From contig NZ_CP058909.1 of NCBI RefSeq assembly GCF_013415905.1, positions 1,054,001 to 1,118,000 on the forward strand: a DNA stretch of 64,000 bases, read 5' to 3'. Position numbers and translations under genes: made by a program. This DNA is from Halosimplex pelagicum (GTDB taxonomy: Archaea > Halobacteriota > Halobacteria > Halobacteriales > Haloarculaceae). Below, piece by piece: positions 45,678 to 55,138 of the stretch (the stretch's first letter is position 1; the number at the start of each line of letters is the position of its first letter). The notes below the pieces were generated by a model that ran no database searches, had not been told where the DNA came from, and was given only the letters and a program-made list of their open reading frames with translations.

Positions 45678-45953
45678 TCACGTTCCTGCCGAGCCGAGCA
45701 CGCGCACCACGTAGCTCTGCCGCCAGACCAGCCAGCCGCCGAGACACACCGAGAGCAGGCCGAGGACGGTGAGGTCGACGGCGTCCCAGTGAGTCACCGC
45801 GAGCGCGCCGACGGCGGCGAGGCCGACGAGGAACAGCACCCACCCGGCGAAGAGGGCGTCGGCGAACGGGTCCGGGGCGAGCAGGGCGACGGCGAGTGCG
45901 CTCGACAGGCGAGCCGCCCGCTCGGGCGACGGGACGCCGACCGCGAGCGTCAC
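45678..45953 (-). CDS. Small membrane protein
   Basis: A 91-residue protein with three predicted helices (about residues 15-30, 35-52 and 60-80). The GTG start gives MTLAVGVPSPERAARLSSAL. I do not recognise a family. It is convergent with the ABCE1 gene. The hydrophobic pattern is too regular to be an antisense artefact, but expression is unproven. Confidence 0.6.
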   Translation of the reverse strand: MTLAVGVPSPERAARLSSALAVALLAPDPFADALFAGWVLFLVGLAAVGALAVTHWDAVDLTVLGLLSVCLGGWLVWRQSYVVRVLGSAGT

Positions 45954-46233
45954 GGGAGCGGAACACCCCGGCTGTCGTCGGTCGGTTCGAGGGCCGTCCT
46001 CGCGTTCGATGGGAGGGTCACATCGGATCGTTCGCCGGGCGGGGCCATCACGTCACCGGCGGTCGCCGGCGACGACCCCTGCCGCCCCCGTCGGTCCCGG
46101 TCGTGGGGCTCGATCGCGCGGCTCCGCAACGCCCGAGCCCCGGACCGCCGACGTTCGGTCGTCAAACTATCGAATCTGGTACAAAAACGACGTTCAGCGA
46201 GCGCTTTAGTGTCGTCCAGTCGTCCGATCACCC

Positions 46234-47226
46234 ATGCTCCTCGCCGGCAGCGACGACGGCGTGTACCGGCTCCCCGACCTCGACGGCCCGGCCGAACGGA
46301 CGGCCGAACGGACCCTCGCCAGCGGTCGCGTGATGCGCCTGCGGACGTTCGACGCCCTCGCTGGCGCGTTCGCGGCGACGACGACCGGTCTCTTCCACTC
46401 GCCCGACGGCGAGACCTGGGTCGATCTGGGCGTCCCGACCGAAGCGGTCTACAGTGTCGGTGCGCTCCCGGACGGCCGGCTCTACGCCGGCACCCGCCCG
46501 GCTCACGTCTACGTCGGCGAGTTCGAGTACGGCGCCGGCGCGGGCGAAACCGACGATGTCGGCCCGGCCGTCGAGTGGCGCGAGTGCGAGGGGTTCCGGG
46601 AACTCCCCTCACGCGAGGAGTGGCGACTCCCCCGCCACGACGACCTCGCGCAGGTGCGCGACGTCCATCACGACCCGGCCGACCCCGACCGGCTGGTCGC
46701 GGGCGTCGAAGTCGGGGGCGTCCACGTCAGCGACGACGGGGGTGAGACGTGGGTCGAGCGGCGGGGAGCCGACAGCGAGGGTGTGGACGACGACATCCAC
46801 GAGTTGCACGTCGTCGGACCCGGAGAGTACGTCGCAGCGACGGGGTTCGGCCTGTTCCGGACGACCGACGCCGGCGAGTCGTGGACGCGGCTGGACGAGG
46901 GAGTCGACCAGCGCTACTTCCGGACGGCGTTCTCGCTGGACGGCGTCGGCTACGCCGGCGGCGCGCTCGCGAACTCCTCGACGTGGGACGACCCCGACGC
47001 CGACTCGGTCCTGCTGGCCGTCCGCGACGGGTCGGCCGAGCGGGTCGAGCCCCCGGCGGCCGACGAGACGGTCACCGGGACGACCGCCGTCGACGGCGAT
47101 CTCGTCGTCGCGACCCACCGCGGGTCCGTCCTCGTCCGCCGCGAGGGCGAGTGGGTGCGGATCGGCGACCTACCGGTGCCCGGCGATCTGACGGGGCGGT
47201 ACACGCCGCTGGCCCGACTGGCCTGA
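46234..47226 (+). CDS. Beta-propeller (BNR/sialidase-like repeat) protein
   Basis: A 330-residue protein built of repeats with Asp-box character: SPDGETWVDLG, SDDGGETWVERRG and TTDAGESWTRLD, each followed by a turn. This gives a six- or seven-bladed propeller, as in haloarchaeal proteins labelled photosystem II assembly-like or glycosyl hydrolase-like. It has no signal peptide, so it is likely cytoplasmic. Leaderless expression is likely (GCTTTAGTG about 30 bases before the ATG). The ligand is unknown. Confidence 0.85.
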   Translation: MLLAGSDDGVYRLPDLDGPAERTAERTLASGRVMRLRTFDALAGAFAATTTGLFHSPDGETWVDLGVPTEAVYSVGALPDGRLYAGTRPAHVYVGEFEYGAGAGETDDVGPAVEWRECEGFRELPSREEWRLPRHDDLAQVRDVHHDPADPDRLVAGVEVGGVHVSDDGGETWVERRGADSEGVDDDIHELHVVGPGEYVAATGFGLFRTTDAGESWTRLDEGVDQRYFRTAFSLDGVGYAGGALANSSTWDDPDADSVLLAVRDGSAERVEPPAADETVTGTTAVDGDLVVATHRGSVLVRREGEWVRIGDLPVPGDLTGRYTPLARLA

Positions 47227-47229
47227 CCG

Positions 47230-48363
47230 TCAGCCATCGACCGCCCGTCGCTCGGTCCGGCGCGAGCCGCTCTCCGTGCCGTCAACGGCGGGCAACTCGA
47301 CGACGACGGTCGCGCCGTCGCCCGGGCCGACGCCGCCGTCGTCGGCGATCCGGAGGTCGCCGCCGTAGCGCTCGACGAGCGTCGCGGCGATCCGGAGCCC
47401 GCCGCCGTCGGCGCCGTCACCGCGGCGGTAGGCGCTGGGGCGCTCCTCGGGCGGGATCCCGGGTCCGTCGTCGCTGACGGTCAGCCGGACCGCGTCGTCG
47501 ACGCGCTCGGCTTCGAGCGCGACGCGGGGGTCGTCGGCGTCGTTGTGCTCGACGGCGTTCTCGACGAGGTTGTCGACGACCGACCGGAGCCCGGCGTTGG
47601 CGACGACCGGCGCCCGCTCGGGGAGGTCGGTCGTGACGGTCGCGGCCGTGGTCGCGTCGACGCTCGCGGCCGCGTCGTCGGCGACCGCGGCCAGATCGAC
47701 GGGCTCGTAGTCGGCCTCGCCGGCGACGGTCTTGGCCAGCGAGCCCGCGGTGTCGATGCGCTCGAAGGCCTCGTCGGTCTTCTCCCGGACGACCGTCGCG
47801 TGGTCGGCCACCGCGGCGTCGGCCGGCGCGTCAGCGTCCTCGATCTCCGCCGCGTAGGCGCGGATCACCTGCATGTCGTTGCGCAGGTCGTGTCTGATGA
47901 GGCCGTTGACGAACGCCAGCGCGTCGCTCGCCCGCTCGGCCCGGGTGGCGTCGGCGACGGCCCGCGCCCGGTAGTAGCCCGCGAGCGTCCCCGCCAGCCC
48001 GCCGAACGATGACGCGACCAGCAGCGTGAACGTCGGCTCCGTGACGACTCTGTCCTCCAGGAGCCGCACGGCGACGGTCAGTCCGACCGCGCTTGTGAAG
48101 ACCACGACGCCGCCGAGACACCAGACGGCGACCACCCACCGGTACTCTGGGCTGAGGTCGGCGTCGGACAGACGGTACCCCGCGTACACCAGCCCGACCG
48201 CCGGGACCCCGTCGATCAGCAACGCCAACAGCGGCCCTCGAACCGAGCCGAGCGCCGCCGCTTCCCTCCCGTGATAGACGAGCGCCGTCGCCGCGAGTAC
48301 GAACCCTACGACCCCGATCGCCAGCGGGCCCACACCCCACTGGCGGTCCGTGTCCATATTCAT
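47230..48363 (-). CDS. Membrane sensor histidine kinase
   Basis: A 377-residue kinase. The N-terminal 130 residues hold four to five helices resembling the membrane sensor region of haloarchaeal kinases. The dimerisation motif LIRHDLRNDMQVI has the phospho-acceptor His158. The ATPase domain has VVDNLVENAVEHND (N box) and VSDDGPGIPPEE (G1). The sequence ends in a basic tail. No response regulator lies next to it, so it is an orphan in this window. The ATG two codons further in is equally possible. Confidence 0.9.
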   Translation of the reverse strand: MNMDTDRQWGVGPLAIGVVGFVLAATALVYHGREAAALGSVRGPLLALLIDGVPAVGLVYAGYRLSDADLSPEYRWVVAVWCLGGVVVFTSAVGLTVAVRLLEDRVVTEPTFTLLVASSFGGLAGTLAGYYRARAVADATRAERASDALAFVNGLIRHDLRNDMQVIRAYAAEIEDADAPADAAVADHATVVREKTDEAFERIDTAGSLAKTVAGEADYEPVDLAAVADDAAASVDATTAATVTTDLPERAPVVANAGLRSVVDNLVENAVEHNDADDPRVALEAERVDDAVRLTVSDDGPGIPPEERPSAYRRGDGADGGGLRIAATLVERYGGDLRIADDGGVGPGDGATVVVELPAVDGTESGSRRTERRAVDG

Positions 48364-48546
48364 CGATTACGTCTACTCCTTTTTCAATCAGGTGCCTTAC
48401 AGGCCGAGGACCGCACCGCTACGGGGAGATACGCCCGTTCCGAAACGCCCGTCCGAAACGTCCCGCGTCTTCGGATGTCACCGGGGCGGACCGCGCCGCC
48501 CCGAGAAGAGGGGGCCGTCGGGAGTCGATGCGACTGCGCTCACCCG

Positions 48547-48744
48547 TCAGTTCGCCGCGCCGTCGAGGTCCGCGTCGATGGCGCCGTCGAGGCCGTCGTC
48601 GCCCATCGCGTACTCGTCGTCTTCCGAGTCCGAGACCTTCTCGCCGTCTTCCTCCTGGGACTCCGTCACGGTATCGTCGCCGGTGACCGAGACGAACAGT
48701 TCGCCGAGTTCACGCGTGCGCTCGTGATTCTGGGATTCGCTCAT
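48547..48744 (-). CDS. Small acidic haloarchaeal protein
   Basis: A 65-residue protein, MSESQNHERTRELGELFVSV followed by a highly acidic, disordered-looking region. The N-terminal amphipathic helix (RTRELGELFVSVTGD) is the only structured part. Short proteins of this layout recur in haloarchaea but have no known function. It overlaps no other gene. The ATG was used rather than a GTG one codon earlier. Confidence 0.6.
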   Translation of the reverse strand: MSESQNHERTRELGELFVSVTGDDTVTESQEEDGEKVSDSEDDEYAMGDDGLDGAIDADLDGAAN

Positions 48745-48860
48745 CACCTCTGCTTCGCGGGGGCGCCGAATAGCGCTGGTGCCTAACCACGTTGGTATCT
48801 CGCCGAGCGGCCGAACAATGGTCGGTAGAAGCCGTCAAGAGCGGGTGCGGCGTGTGGCAG

Positions 48861-49382
48861 TCACATAACCTGGCGCTGACAGGTGCCGCAGAGCGCCTCG
48901 TCTTTGATGTCGACTTCGCGGACGGTGGGCGAGAAGCTCATGACGCAGCGTTTGTTGTCGCAGTGTTCCAGGCCCATGGTGTGGCCGATCTCGTGGATGA
49001 CCTCCTTGCGGACGCGGTCGGAGAACACGTCCTCGTCGGAGCGACGCGAGATGCCGCCGTCGGAGGAGGTGTTGAGCCGGTACGTGGAGATGACCGACCC
49101 CTTGCCGTCGAGGTAGGCGAGCCCGAAGACGTAGTTGCGCCGGTGGTAGAACAGGTCCTTGGGGGTGATGGCGATGTTCTTGTCGCCGTCGCCCACGCGG
49201 GTAGCGAGCTTGATGAACGATTCCGCGCTGTACTGGTCGCGACTGCGGTCGTACGCGCCGGAGGGGATCGACTGCGTGTCGTGCATCGTCACGTCGCTCT
49301 CGTAGACGGCCCGGAGGCTCGCCGAGGCTTCGCGTTTCACCTCGGCGCGGACGTCGCCCACCGGCACGATGTCGACGTGCAT
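48861..49382 (-). CDS. amzA: Archaemetzincin zinc protease
   Basis: A 173-residue metalloprotease. HEIGHTMGLEHC (residues 130-141) is the extended archaemetzincin zinc motif, followed by DNKRC, the VMSF turn and CGTC near the C-terminus. The four cysteines form the structural zinc knuckle of this family. It has no signal peptide, so a cytoplasmic aminopeptidase-like role is expected. The gene is divergent from the UPF0146 gene with only 40 bases between starts. Confidence 0.95.
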   Translation of the reverse strand: MHVDIVPVGDVRAEVKREASASLRAVYESDVTMHDTQSIPSGAYDRSRDQYSAESFIKLATRVGDGDKNIAITPKDLFYHRRNYVFGLAYLDGKGSVISTYRLNTSSDGGISRRSDEDVFSDRVRKEVIHEIGHTMGLEHCDNKRCVMSFSPTVREVDIKDEALCGTCQRQVM

Positions 49383-49422
49383 ACGGGGTGTTTATGCGGG
49401 CGGGCATGATAAACTCCCCGAC

Positions 49423-49812
49423 GTGATCCCCGAGACGCTGGACGCACTCGTCGCCCGCTTCGCCGAGTTCGACGCCGCCGTCGAGGTCGGTATCGGTCGC
49501 CGGCCCGTCGTCGCCGACGCGCTCGCCGAGACCGGTACCGACGTGGTCGCCACCGACCGCCGGGTCCGGTCGGTCCCCGACGCCGTCCGGTTCGTCGTCG
49601 ACGACGTGACCGACCCCGACCCGTCGGTGTACGCCGACGCCGACCTGGTCTACGCGCTGAACCTCCCGCCGGAGCTCCACCGCCAGACGCTGGCCGCCGC
49701 CCGCGAGGCCGACGCCGCGTTCATGTTCACGACCCTCGGCACCGACCAGCCGCTCGTCCCGACCGAACGCGAGACGCTGCCCGCCGAGACGCTGTTCGTC
49801 GCACGTGGGTGA
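49423..49812 (+). CDS. UPF0146 family protein (Rossmann-like)
   Basis: A 129-residue protein. AVEVGIGRRPVVADALAETGTDVVATD (key EVGIGRR) and DLVYALNLPPELHRQTLAAAREADA are the UPF0146 segments. The fold is a truncated methyltransferase-like Rossmann domain, but no activity is known. GTG was chosen because the family begins there and a TTTATG element lies about 30 bases upstream; the longer frame would overlap the amzA promoter. Confidence 0.85.
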   Translation: MIPETLDALVARFAEFDAAVEVGIGRRPVVADALAETGTDVVATDRRVRSVPDAVRFVVDDVTDPDPSVYADADLVYALNLPPELHRQTLAAAREADAAFMFTTLGTDQPLVPTERETLPAETLFVARG

Positions 49813-49894
49813 TCGTTTCTGGGCGAGTTGGCCCGGAAAACGGTCGCTCCGGCGGGGAGCGACGCGACCGGGGAAACACGGGCGGTAAACCGAT

Positions 49895-50653
49895 CTAGAA
49901 GTCGTCGAGCGTCGTCCGCCGGAGGCCGCTGCCGTCGGAGCGGACTTCCGTCTCCTCCGCCGACTCCTCGACGGCGCGGCCGCCGTCGGGCTCGAACTCC
50001 CCCAGCGAGGACTGGGAGGCGGCGGCGAGCACGTCCGCGCTGGTCTGCCAGGACTCGCGGGCGCAGGCCGGCAGTTCCTCGTGGTCGGCGACGTAGGCTT
50101 CGAGGAAGTCGCGGGTCGTGTCGTCGCCGGGGTAGCCGCTGCCCACGTCGCCGTACTCCTCGGCGAGCGCCTCGACGTGGGCGTCGCGGGCCACCTTGGC
50201 GACGATGCTGGCGGCGCCGACCACCGCGTAGGTCTCGTCGGCGCCGTGCTCGGCGCGGGCGTCGACGGGGGCCTCGGCGGCGTCCTCGACGCGCCGCTCG
50301 AAGCGGACGGCGTTGGTGTCGCCGGCGTCGACGTACCCCTCCAGAGGGTCCTCGTCGGTCGGCGTCGCCCCGACCGCGTCGGCCAGCGCGTCGACGGCCT
50401 CGGCGTGGGCGGCGACGGTCAGCGAGTTCATGTCCGTCTCCTCGTCGTCGATGCGCTCGACGGTGATCTCGGCGACGCCGACCGCTCCGACCTCGCGGAT
50501 CGTCGCGGCGAGTTCCGCGCGGCGCTCGGGCGCGATTCCCTTCGAGTCGCCGACGTCGTCGGGCAGATCGGCGGGGTCCACGGCGACCGCCGCCGCGAAC
50601 ATCGAGCCCAACACCGGCCCCTTGCCGGCCTCGTCGACGCCGAACTCGTGCAT
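49895..50653 (-). CDS. rnhB: Ribonuclease HII
   Basis: A 252-residue enzyme. GVDEAGKGPVLGSM (Asp7, Glu8), VDAGDTNAVRF and GAASIVAKVARD give the acidic catalytic residues and the GRG-like loop of archaeal RNase HII. It removes RNA from RNA-DNA hybrids. The C-terminal 40 residues are an acidic extension. The ATG is the family start; GTATTTAAACC on the minus strand lies about 25 bases upstream as TATA. Confidence 0.95.
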   Translation of the reverse strand: MHEFGVDEAGKGPVLGSMFAAAVAVDPADLPDDVGDSKGIAPERRAELAATIREVGAVGVAEITVERIDDEETDMNSLTVAAHAEAVDALADAVGATPTDEDPLEGYVDAGDTNAVRFERRVEDAAEAPVDARAEHGADETYAVVGAASIVAKVARDAHVEALAEEYGDVGSGYPGDDTTRDFLEAYVADHEELPACARESWQTSADVLAAASQSSLGEFEPDGGRAVEESAEETEVRSDGSGLRRTTLDDF

Positions 50654-50916
50654 GGCGGCGGTTTGTGCCTGCTGGTATTTAAACCGTCGCGGTCCAGACG
50701 CCGCTCGTCTGACGCGCGTCTGCCGTCTCGGGGTCGCTTGCGGTCGTTCTACCCGTTCGAGTCGGGAAACCAGCGGGTTCAAACGGAGTCTTCGGCCTCA
50801 AAAGGCGGGTGGACGCGTTCGGGCGCGGCTGTTTATAAAAAGGTGGAATACTCAAAATAGGCAGACTCGCAAACCGATAAACCGTGTACAACCGAACGAA
50901 AGGACAGAGGCGATCG

Positions 50917-51321
50917 ATGCCACGGAGAATCGACGACACGATCGATGGTGGGCCGGACGATCCCGAGGATCTGCTCCCCGACCACAGTATCCTCTCGTTC
51001 GAGGAGTACATGGCGATGCAGCGTGCGATCGGGAACGGTACCAGGTTCAAGATCCTCTACCGGCTGAAACGCGACGGGCCGATGAGCGCCAAGGAACTCA
51101 CCGAGAGCCTGGGGATCGACGGCAACAGTCTCCACTACCACCTGAACGAACTGGTCGATGTCGGTGTCGTCGAGAACAGGAAGGAGAACACACCGGACAG
51201 GGACGGGCTCTACTCCTACTACCGGGCGACGGCCATCGGTGAGGGACTCCTCGAACACGGGGTCGAAGCGCTGATGCGCCGTGAGCAGGTCTTCCGGGAC
51301 GCCTACGGCCGCGACGAATGA
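50917..51321 (+). CDS. ArsR-type winged-helix regulator
   Basis: A 134-residue protein. NGTRFKILYRLKRDGPMSAKELTESLGIDGNSLHYHLNELVDVGVV is a standard ArsR/HTH_20 winged helix (key MSAKELTESLG and LHYHLNEL). Haloarchaea have many such stand-alone regulators. ATG at MPRRIDD was chosen; an earlier start would place it before GATAAACC, a TATA-like string 40 bases upstream. A second TATA (GTTTATAAAAAGG) lies further upstream. Convergent with the SGNH hydrolase gene (1-base gap). Targets are unknown. Confidence 0.86.
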   Translation: MPRRIDDTIDGGPDDPEDLLPDHSILSFEEYMAMQRAIGNGTRFKILYRLKRDGPMSAKELTESLGIDGNSLHYHLNELVDVGVVENRKENTPDRDGLYSYYRATAIGEGLLEHGVEALMRREQVFRDAYGRDE

Positions 51322-51322
51322 A

Positions 51323-52339
51323 TCACTCGACGCGCTCGTCGAGTTCCCGGGCCAGATTCCGGCCGATCTCCTCCATGCCGGCGTCGCCGGGGTGGAGGAG
51401 GTCGGCGCTGTAGCCGGACACGTCGGTCAGGTCGCGGCCTTCGATCACGGAGATATCGGGATGGTCGGTGTCGGCGACGATCTCCCGGAGCGTCGCGCGG
51501 TAGGCCTCGGCGCGCTCGGCGTCACCGTCCTCGATCACGTCGGGGTAGTACGGGAACAGCGTGATACAGGCGATCGGCTCGTCCGGGTGGGCTTCGGCGA
51601 TGGTCTCGACGAACCCCCTGGCCTTCTCCTCGAACTCATCGACGGGGAACTCCTGGTTGGCCATGTTGATCGACAGCGCGAGCGTGGCCACGTCCCAGTC
51701 GTCGCGCTCGGCGATGTACTCGCCCATCGGGGCGTCGGCGTAGGCCGACCCCGAGCAGCCGAAGTTCAGCACGTCCCACTCCAGCGCGCGGGCGGTCCGC
51801 GAGACGTAGTTCAGATGGGTCGCCGACGAGGCGGCGCCCTCCGTGATCGAGGTGCCGTAGGCGAGATAGCGCGTGTCGGGCAACTCGTCGGGTTCGGGCG
51901 GCCGGCAGTCGCCGGTCACGTCGTGGACGGCGACCGCCGGGGTGCGCTCGAACAGGATCCGGCAGACGCGCGGGTCGAACCGGCCGTCGACCTCGGTGTC
52001 GAGTTTCCGCACCCGCTCGGGGACCGCGAGCGTGTGCGTCTCGGGTTCGGGGCCGATATCGGTCGGCTTCCAGGGCTGGAACGGGCCCCAGAACACGCGA
52101 AACCGGCCCGACTCCTCGGCCGAGAGCGTGACCTCGACCTCGGCGTCGTCGGTCTCGGGCACGAAGCGGAGTTCGCTCCCGGACGGCTCGCGGACGCGGC
52201 CGTCGGCCATCTCGTTCAGTCGCGAGGCCACGTCGGCGGGAAGTCGGTGCAGGCGGTCGCCGTCCTCGTCCCACTCGGCGGGCACAGTCTCGGAGACGTT
52301 GTGCAGCGACACCGAGGGGTACTCGTCGATCGTCGGCAT
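51323..52339 (-). CDS. SGNH/GDSL-type hydrolase
   Basis: A 338-residue protein. The N-terminal 145 residues form a beta-rich accessory domain (FVPETDDAEVEVTLSAEESG), then the SGNH domain has YGTSITEGAAS (catalytic Ser), a CSGSAYAD block and DLLHPGDAGMEEIG (Asp-x-x-His dyad). The SGNH module likely removes acyl or acetyl esters from a sugar or lipid. There is no signal peptide. ATG used; a GTG two codons earlier is possible. Confidence 0.88.
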   Translation of the reverse strand: MPTIDEYPSVSLHNVSETVPAEWDEDGDRLHRLPADVASRLNEMADGRVREPSGSELRFVPETDDAEVEVTLSAEESGRFRVFWGPFQPWKPTDIGPEPETHTLAVPERVRKLDTEVDGRFDPRVCRILFERTPAVAVHDVTGDCRPPEPDELPDTRYLAYGTSITEGAASSATHLNYVSRTARALEWDVLNFGCSGSAYADAPMGEYIAERDDWDVATLALSINMANQEFPVDEFEEKARGFVETIAEAHPDEPIACITLFPYYPDVIEDGDAERAEAYRATLREIVADTDHPDISVIEGRDLTDVSGYSADLLHPGDAGMEEIGRNLARELDERVE

Positions 52340-52406
52340 TCGCACTCACTACTCGCACCCTCCCCCTTGGGTGCGTCGGTGTCGGCGGCTTCGGCCGCTT
52401 GCCCGG

Positions 52407-53831
52407 TCAGTCGCCGCCGTTCGCGCTCGCCGACTCCGCGTCCGGGTCGTCGCCACCGCCGCCGTCGCTCGCTTCGCTCCCGTCGTTCTCCCCGCCGTCC
52501 CCGCCCGCTTCGCCGTCGACTGCCTCCGCCGGTTCGTCGCGGAAGAACTCCTCGTCCGCGAACGGTTCGTCCTCGCCCTCGACGTTCAAGACGTCCAGCG
52601 CGGTCACCACGGCGTCGACATCGAGCAGGCCCGCGAGACTCGGCTCCGTGCGCCCCTCGTCGCTGGAGACGAGTTCCTTGACGTAGAGGCCGCCCTCGCC
52701 GTGGAGTTCGACGGTCGCCGTCCGCTCGTCGTCGAGTTCGCCCTCGATGTCGTAGACTTCGCGGGTCCGTTCGATGTCCGCGCGTCGGTGGTCGACCCGC
52801 TGGGGCGTGCGCTGCTCGACCGTCGCGCCCGCCAGTTCGTCCAGCGCCGCCTCGAAGTCCGCGGCGTCGACGGGCTCCTCGAACTCGACTTCCATTCGGT
52901 AGGTCTTGCTGGCGTCGAGCTCCTTGACGCGCTCGACCATCTCGTAGGTGGCCTGCCGGAGGTCGAGCACCTCGACCTTGCCGTCGGCGAACTCGTTGAT
53001 CTCCGGTTCGAGCGCCGCGGCGTCGACGGTCCGCTGGCGGGGCTCGTCGATCTCGATGACGAACGGTCGGCCGCCCTCCAGCATCAGCGCGTCCACGTCC
53101 TCGCGGCCGGCGCCGTGGAAGGTGGCCGACTCGCCGTCCATCGCCTCCTCGACGACGGGCGCGGTGAGTTGCTCGACGCTCTCGTCGTAGCGATACCCCG
53201 AGCCGTCGCAGCCCTCGCAGATCTCTCCCCGGTTGAGGCCGGTGCCGTTGCAGTCGCTGCAGGGCCACTTCGTCTGGGGGATGTCCCGTTCGAGCTTGCG
53301 GTAGCGGCCGTAGACGAACGCGGAGTTGACCTGCGTGTCGACGGTGTCGTCGCCGAGATTCAGGGTGACCTGCACGTCCGGGCGCTGGAACTCGACCTCG
53401 CTGTCGGTCTCGCGGCCGAAGCGCTTGCCGACTTCCCTGTTGAGTTCGGTCTTGAGCGCCTCGCCGGCGTCGTCGTCGAGCCCCAGATCCTCCCGGAGCA
53501 GCGCGTCGTTCTCCTCGAACAGCGGGGGGACGCGCGTCCCGACCTGGAAGGTCTCGAAGTCGTACTCTTCGACGGCGTAGGCGGCGCGTTCGGCCCACTC
53601 CTGGGCGCGCTCCTCGGTGGATTCGCCCTCGCAGACCCAGCAGGGCTCGTCCGGTTCGAGGTCGGCGACGGGGCGGTCGTCGGCGAGCGCGACGGCGACG
53701 CGGAGGCTCCGGCCCCGCTCGCGGTTGGTGAGGCCGAAGCTCCGCTCGGCGACGAGCCGGCCGAGACAGGGGTCACAGAGCGGCCCCGTCTCGACGGCCC
53801 GCCGGGCCAGATCGAGAACGTCGTCGGTCAT
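52407..53831 (-). CDS. pus10: tRNA pseudouridine synthase Pus10
   Basis: A 474-residue enzyme. The N-terminal THUMP-like domain has CDPCLGRLVAERSFGLTNRERG and a CWVCEG zinc pair. A central CSDCNGTG...CEGCDGSG block adds a second zinc knuckle. The catalytic domain has GREDVDALMLEGGRPFVIEI with the catalytic Asp near residue 244. Pus10 makes pseudouridine 54 and 55 in archaeal tRNAs. The acidic Gly-rich C-terminal tail (about 45 residues) is haloarchaeal. No promoter motif was clear. Confidence 0.94.
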   Translation of the reverse strand: MTDDVLDLARRAVETGPLCDPCLGRLVAERSFGLTNRERGRSLRVAVALADDRPVADLEPDEPCWVCEGESTEERAQEWAERAAYAVEEYDFETFQVGTRVPPLFEENDALLREDLGLDDDAGEALKTELNREVGKRFGRETDSEVEFQRPDVQVTLNLGDDTVDTQVNSAFVYGRYRKLERDIPQTKWPCSDCNGTGLNRGEICEGCDGSGYRYDESVEQLTAPVVEEAMDGESATFHGAGREDVDALMLEGGRPFVIEIDEPRQRTVDAAALEPEINEFADGKVEVLDLRQATYEMVERVKELDASKTYRMEVEFEEPVDAADFEAALDELAGATVEQRTPQRVDHRRADIERTREVYDIEGELDDERTATVELHGEGGLYVKELVSSDEGRTEPSLAGLLDVDAVVTALDVLNVEGEDEPFADEEFFRDEPAEAVDGEAGGDGGENDGSEASDGGGGDDPDAESASANGGD

Positions 53832-53900
53832 GGCAGTGAGTGGGCGACGGGCGCGTAATTCCCTTTCGACACGGGGCGACGAACCGACGTACCGCTCGTT

Positions 53901-54335
53901 CTACGACTTCGCGGCGGCGCGATCGGATCGATCGTCTCCGGTGAACGGGAGGCTGATCACGACCTCCTCGTAGGGGAAGACGGGTCGCTTGCTTCGCCCC
54001 TCGGATTCGAATCGGATGACTCCCAGGCGTTCGAGTTCGGTGAGTTCCTCGTGTACGTTCTTGCTGTCACGGTCGACGATCCGTGCGGTTTCACGGATGC
54101 TATCGGGGTTTCCCTCCGAGATCGCTTCGAGGAGTGCCATCGTCCGCGGGTTGAACGTCTCGAACAGCGCGTCGACGCTGGGGAACGAGAAGGTGTCCGG
54201 GTCCTCCAGTTCTTCTCCGCGTTGGAGCCGCTCGATCGCTTCTCGTCCTTCCTCGTAGAATTCGCCGTCGCTCTGGACGGTTACGAGCAGCGTGTTCGCG
54301 GTCGGAAACTCGTCGAATGCATCGGATACTGTCAT
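53901..54335 (-). CDS. HTH regulator, candidate TumA-type antitoxin
   Basis: A 144-residue protein. FNPRTMALLEAISEGNPDSIRETARIVDRDSKNVHEELTELERLGVI is a winged helix (key SIRETARIV and VHEELTELERLG), followed by a wing and basic residues. It lies 15 bases after the TumE-family gene and would be its antitoxin and autorepressor. In the TumE/TumA pairs known, the antitoxin is a helix-turn-helix protein encoded next to the toxin. The pairing is inferred from order and domain type. Confidence 0.78.
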   Translation of the reverse strand: MTVSDAFDEFPTANTLLVTVQSDGEFYEEGREAIERLQRGEELEDPDTFSFPSVDALFETFNPRTMALLEAISEGNPDSIRETARIVDRDSKNVHEELTELERLGVIRFESEGRSKRPVFPYEEVVISLPFTGDDRSDRAAAKS

Positions 54336-54350
54336 CTTGTCACCTCGTGA

Positions 54351-54689
54351 TTATGGATCTTCGCGTGGTTTCGGTATCTCGTCCCAGAACCGGACGTACA
54401 GTTCGACTATTCCCGGAAAGTCGATGGGACGGGGCTCCGGATCAGGGGCGACGTGCAGTTCGTGCCCTTTCGTGTCTTCGTGAGCGTTGTCGTAGCGACG
54501 GATCGTCCCGTCGTCGAGCGTTGGGACAGCCACGGCGCTCGGGTCTACTGCCCCGTAGTGGAGCGCATAGTGCCATCCCGACGGGTACGCCGTGGAGTCC
54601 GTTCGCCTGATCATGATTCGAACGTACGTCTCGTCCTCGTATCGCCGCTGGAGCGAGTGACCGTCCAGATCGTCGCCCGCGAGCGCCAT
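54351..54689 (-). CDS. TumE-family (DUF6516) toxin
   Basis: A 112-residue protein. YVRIMIRRTDSTAYPSGWHYALHYGAV, then IRRYDNAHEDTKGHELH (key YDNA and KGHELH), is the TumE/DUF6516 pattern. ATG at MALAGDD was chosen; a GTG 20 codons upstream (54749) follows the MazF stop by 26 bases and is also possible. It sits directly before an HTH gene and after a MazEF pair, so it looks like the toxin of a second module. The RNase-like target is not known from this sequence. Confidence 0.75.
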   Translation of the reverse strand: MALAGDDLDGHSLQRRYEDETYVRIMIRRTDSTAYPSGWHYALHYGAVDPSAVAVPTLDDGTIRRYDNAHEDTKGHELHVAPDPEPRPIDFPGIVELYVRFWDEIPKPREDP

Positions 54690-54775
54690 CCTCGACTGTT
54701 GGTTGCCGGGCCATCGACTAATGTTTGATGGTTTTTGAACCAACATCACCTCCCACGGATCGCACCGACAACCTA

Positions 54776-55135
54776 TCAGACTTCCCGGAGCCCCAGGCTG
54801 TACTCCAGCGCACTGTCGACCTCGTCGAGACGTTCGTCGGGTATCGACCCGATCACGTCGGTGACCCGTTGTTCGATCGATACCGTTCGGATCTGACTAC
54901 ACAGCGCGACCGAATCCTCGCCGAGCGCGCACTCCTCGGCGGGCACGAGCACTTCGAAGGGGTACAGCTGGTCGCCGAAGGAGGTCGTGAGCGGAACCAC
55001 GATCGTCGTCGGGGCGTTCTCGTTCCCTACGTCGTTCTGGACGACCAGACACGGACGCGTCCCGCGCTGTTCGGACCCGCGTGTCGGGTCGAGTTCGACG
55101 ATCGCGATATCCCCACGACGGACGTGCGTCCCCAC
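54776..55135 (-). CDS. mazF: MazF/PemK-type endoribonuclease toxin
   Basis: A 119-residue protein. VRRGDIAIVELDPTRGSEQRGTRPCLVVQND is the MazF beta-barrel N-terminus (key ELDPTRGSEQRGTRPCLV), and TTIVVPLTTSFGDQ and CSQIRTVSIEQRV follow with the usual spacing. It would cleave mRNA at short sequence motifs when free of antitoxin. GTG starts 3 bases after the antitoxin stop. Length matches the family. Confidence 0.92.
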   Translation of the reverse strand: MGTHVRRGDIAIVELDPTRGSEQRGTRPCLVVQNDVGNENAPTTIVVPLTTSFGDQLYPFEVLVPAEECALGEDSVALCSQIRTVSIEQRVTDVIGSIPDERLDEVDSALEYSLGLREV

Positions 55136-55138
55136 CGT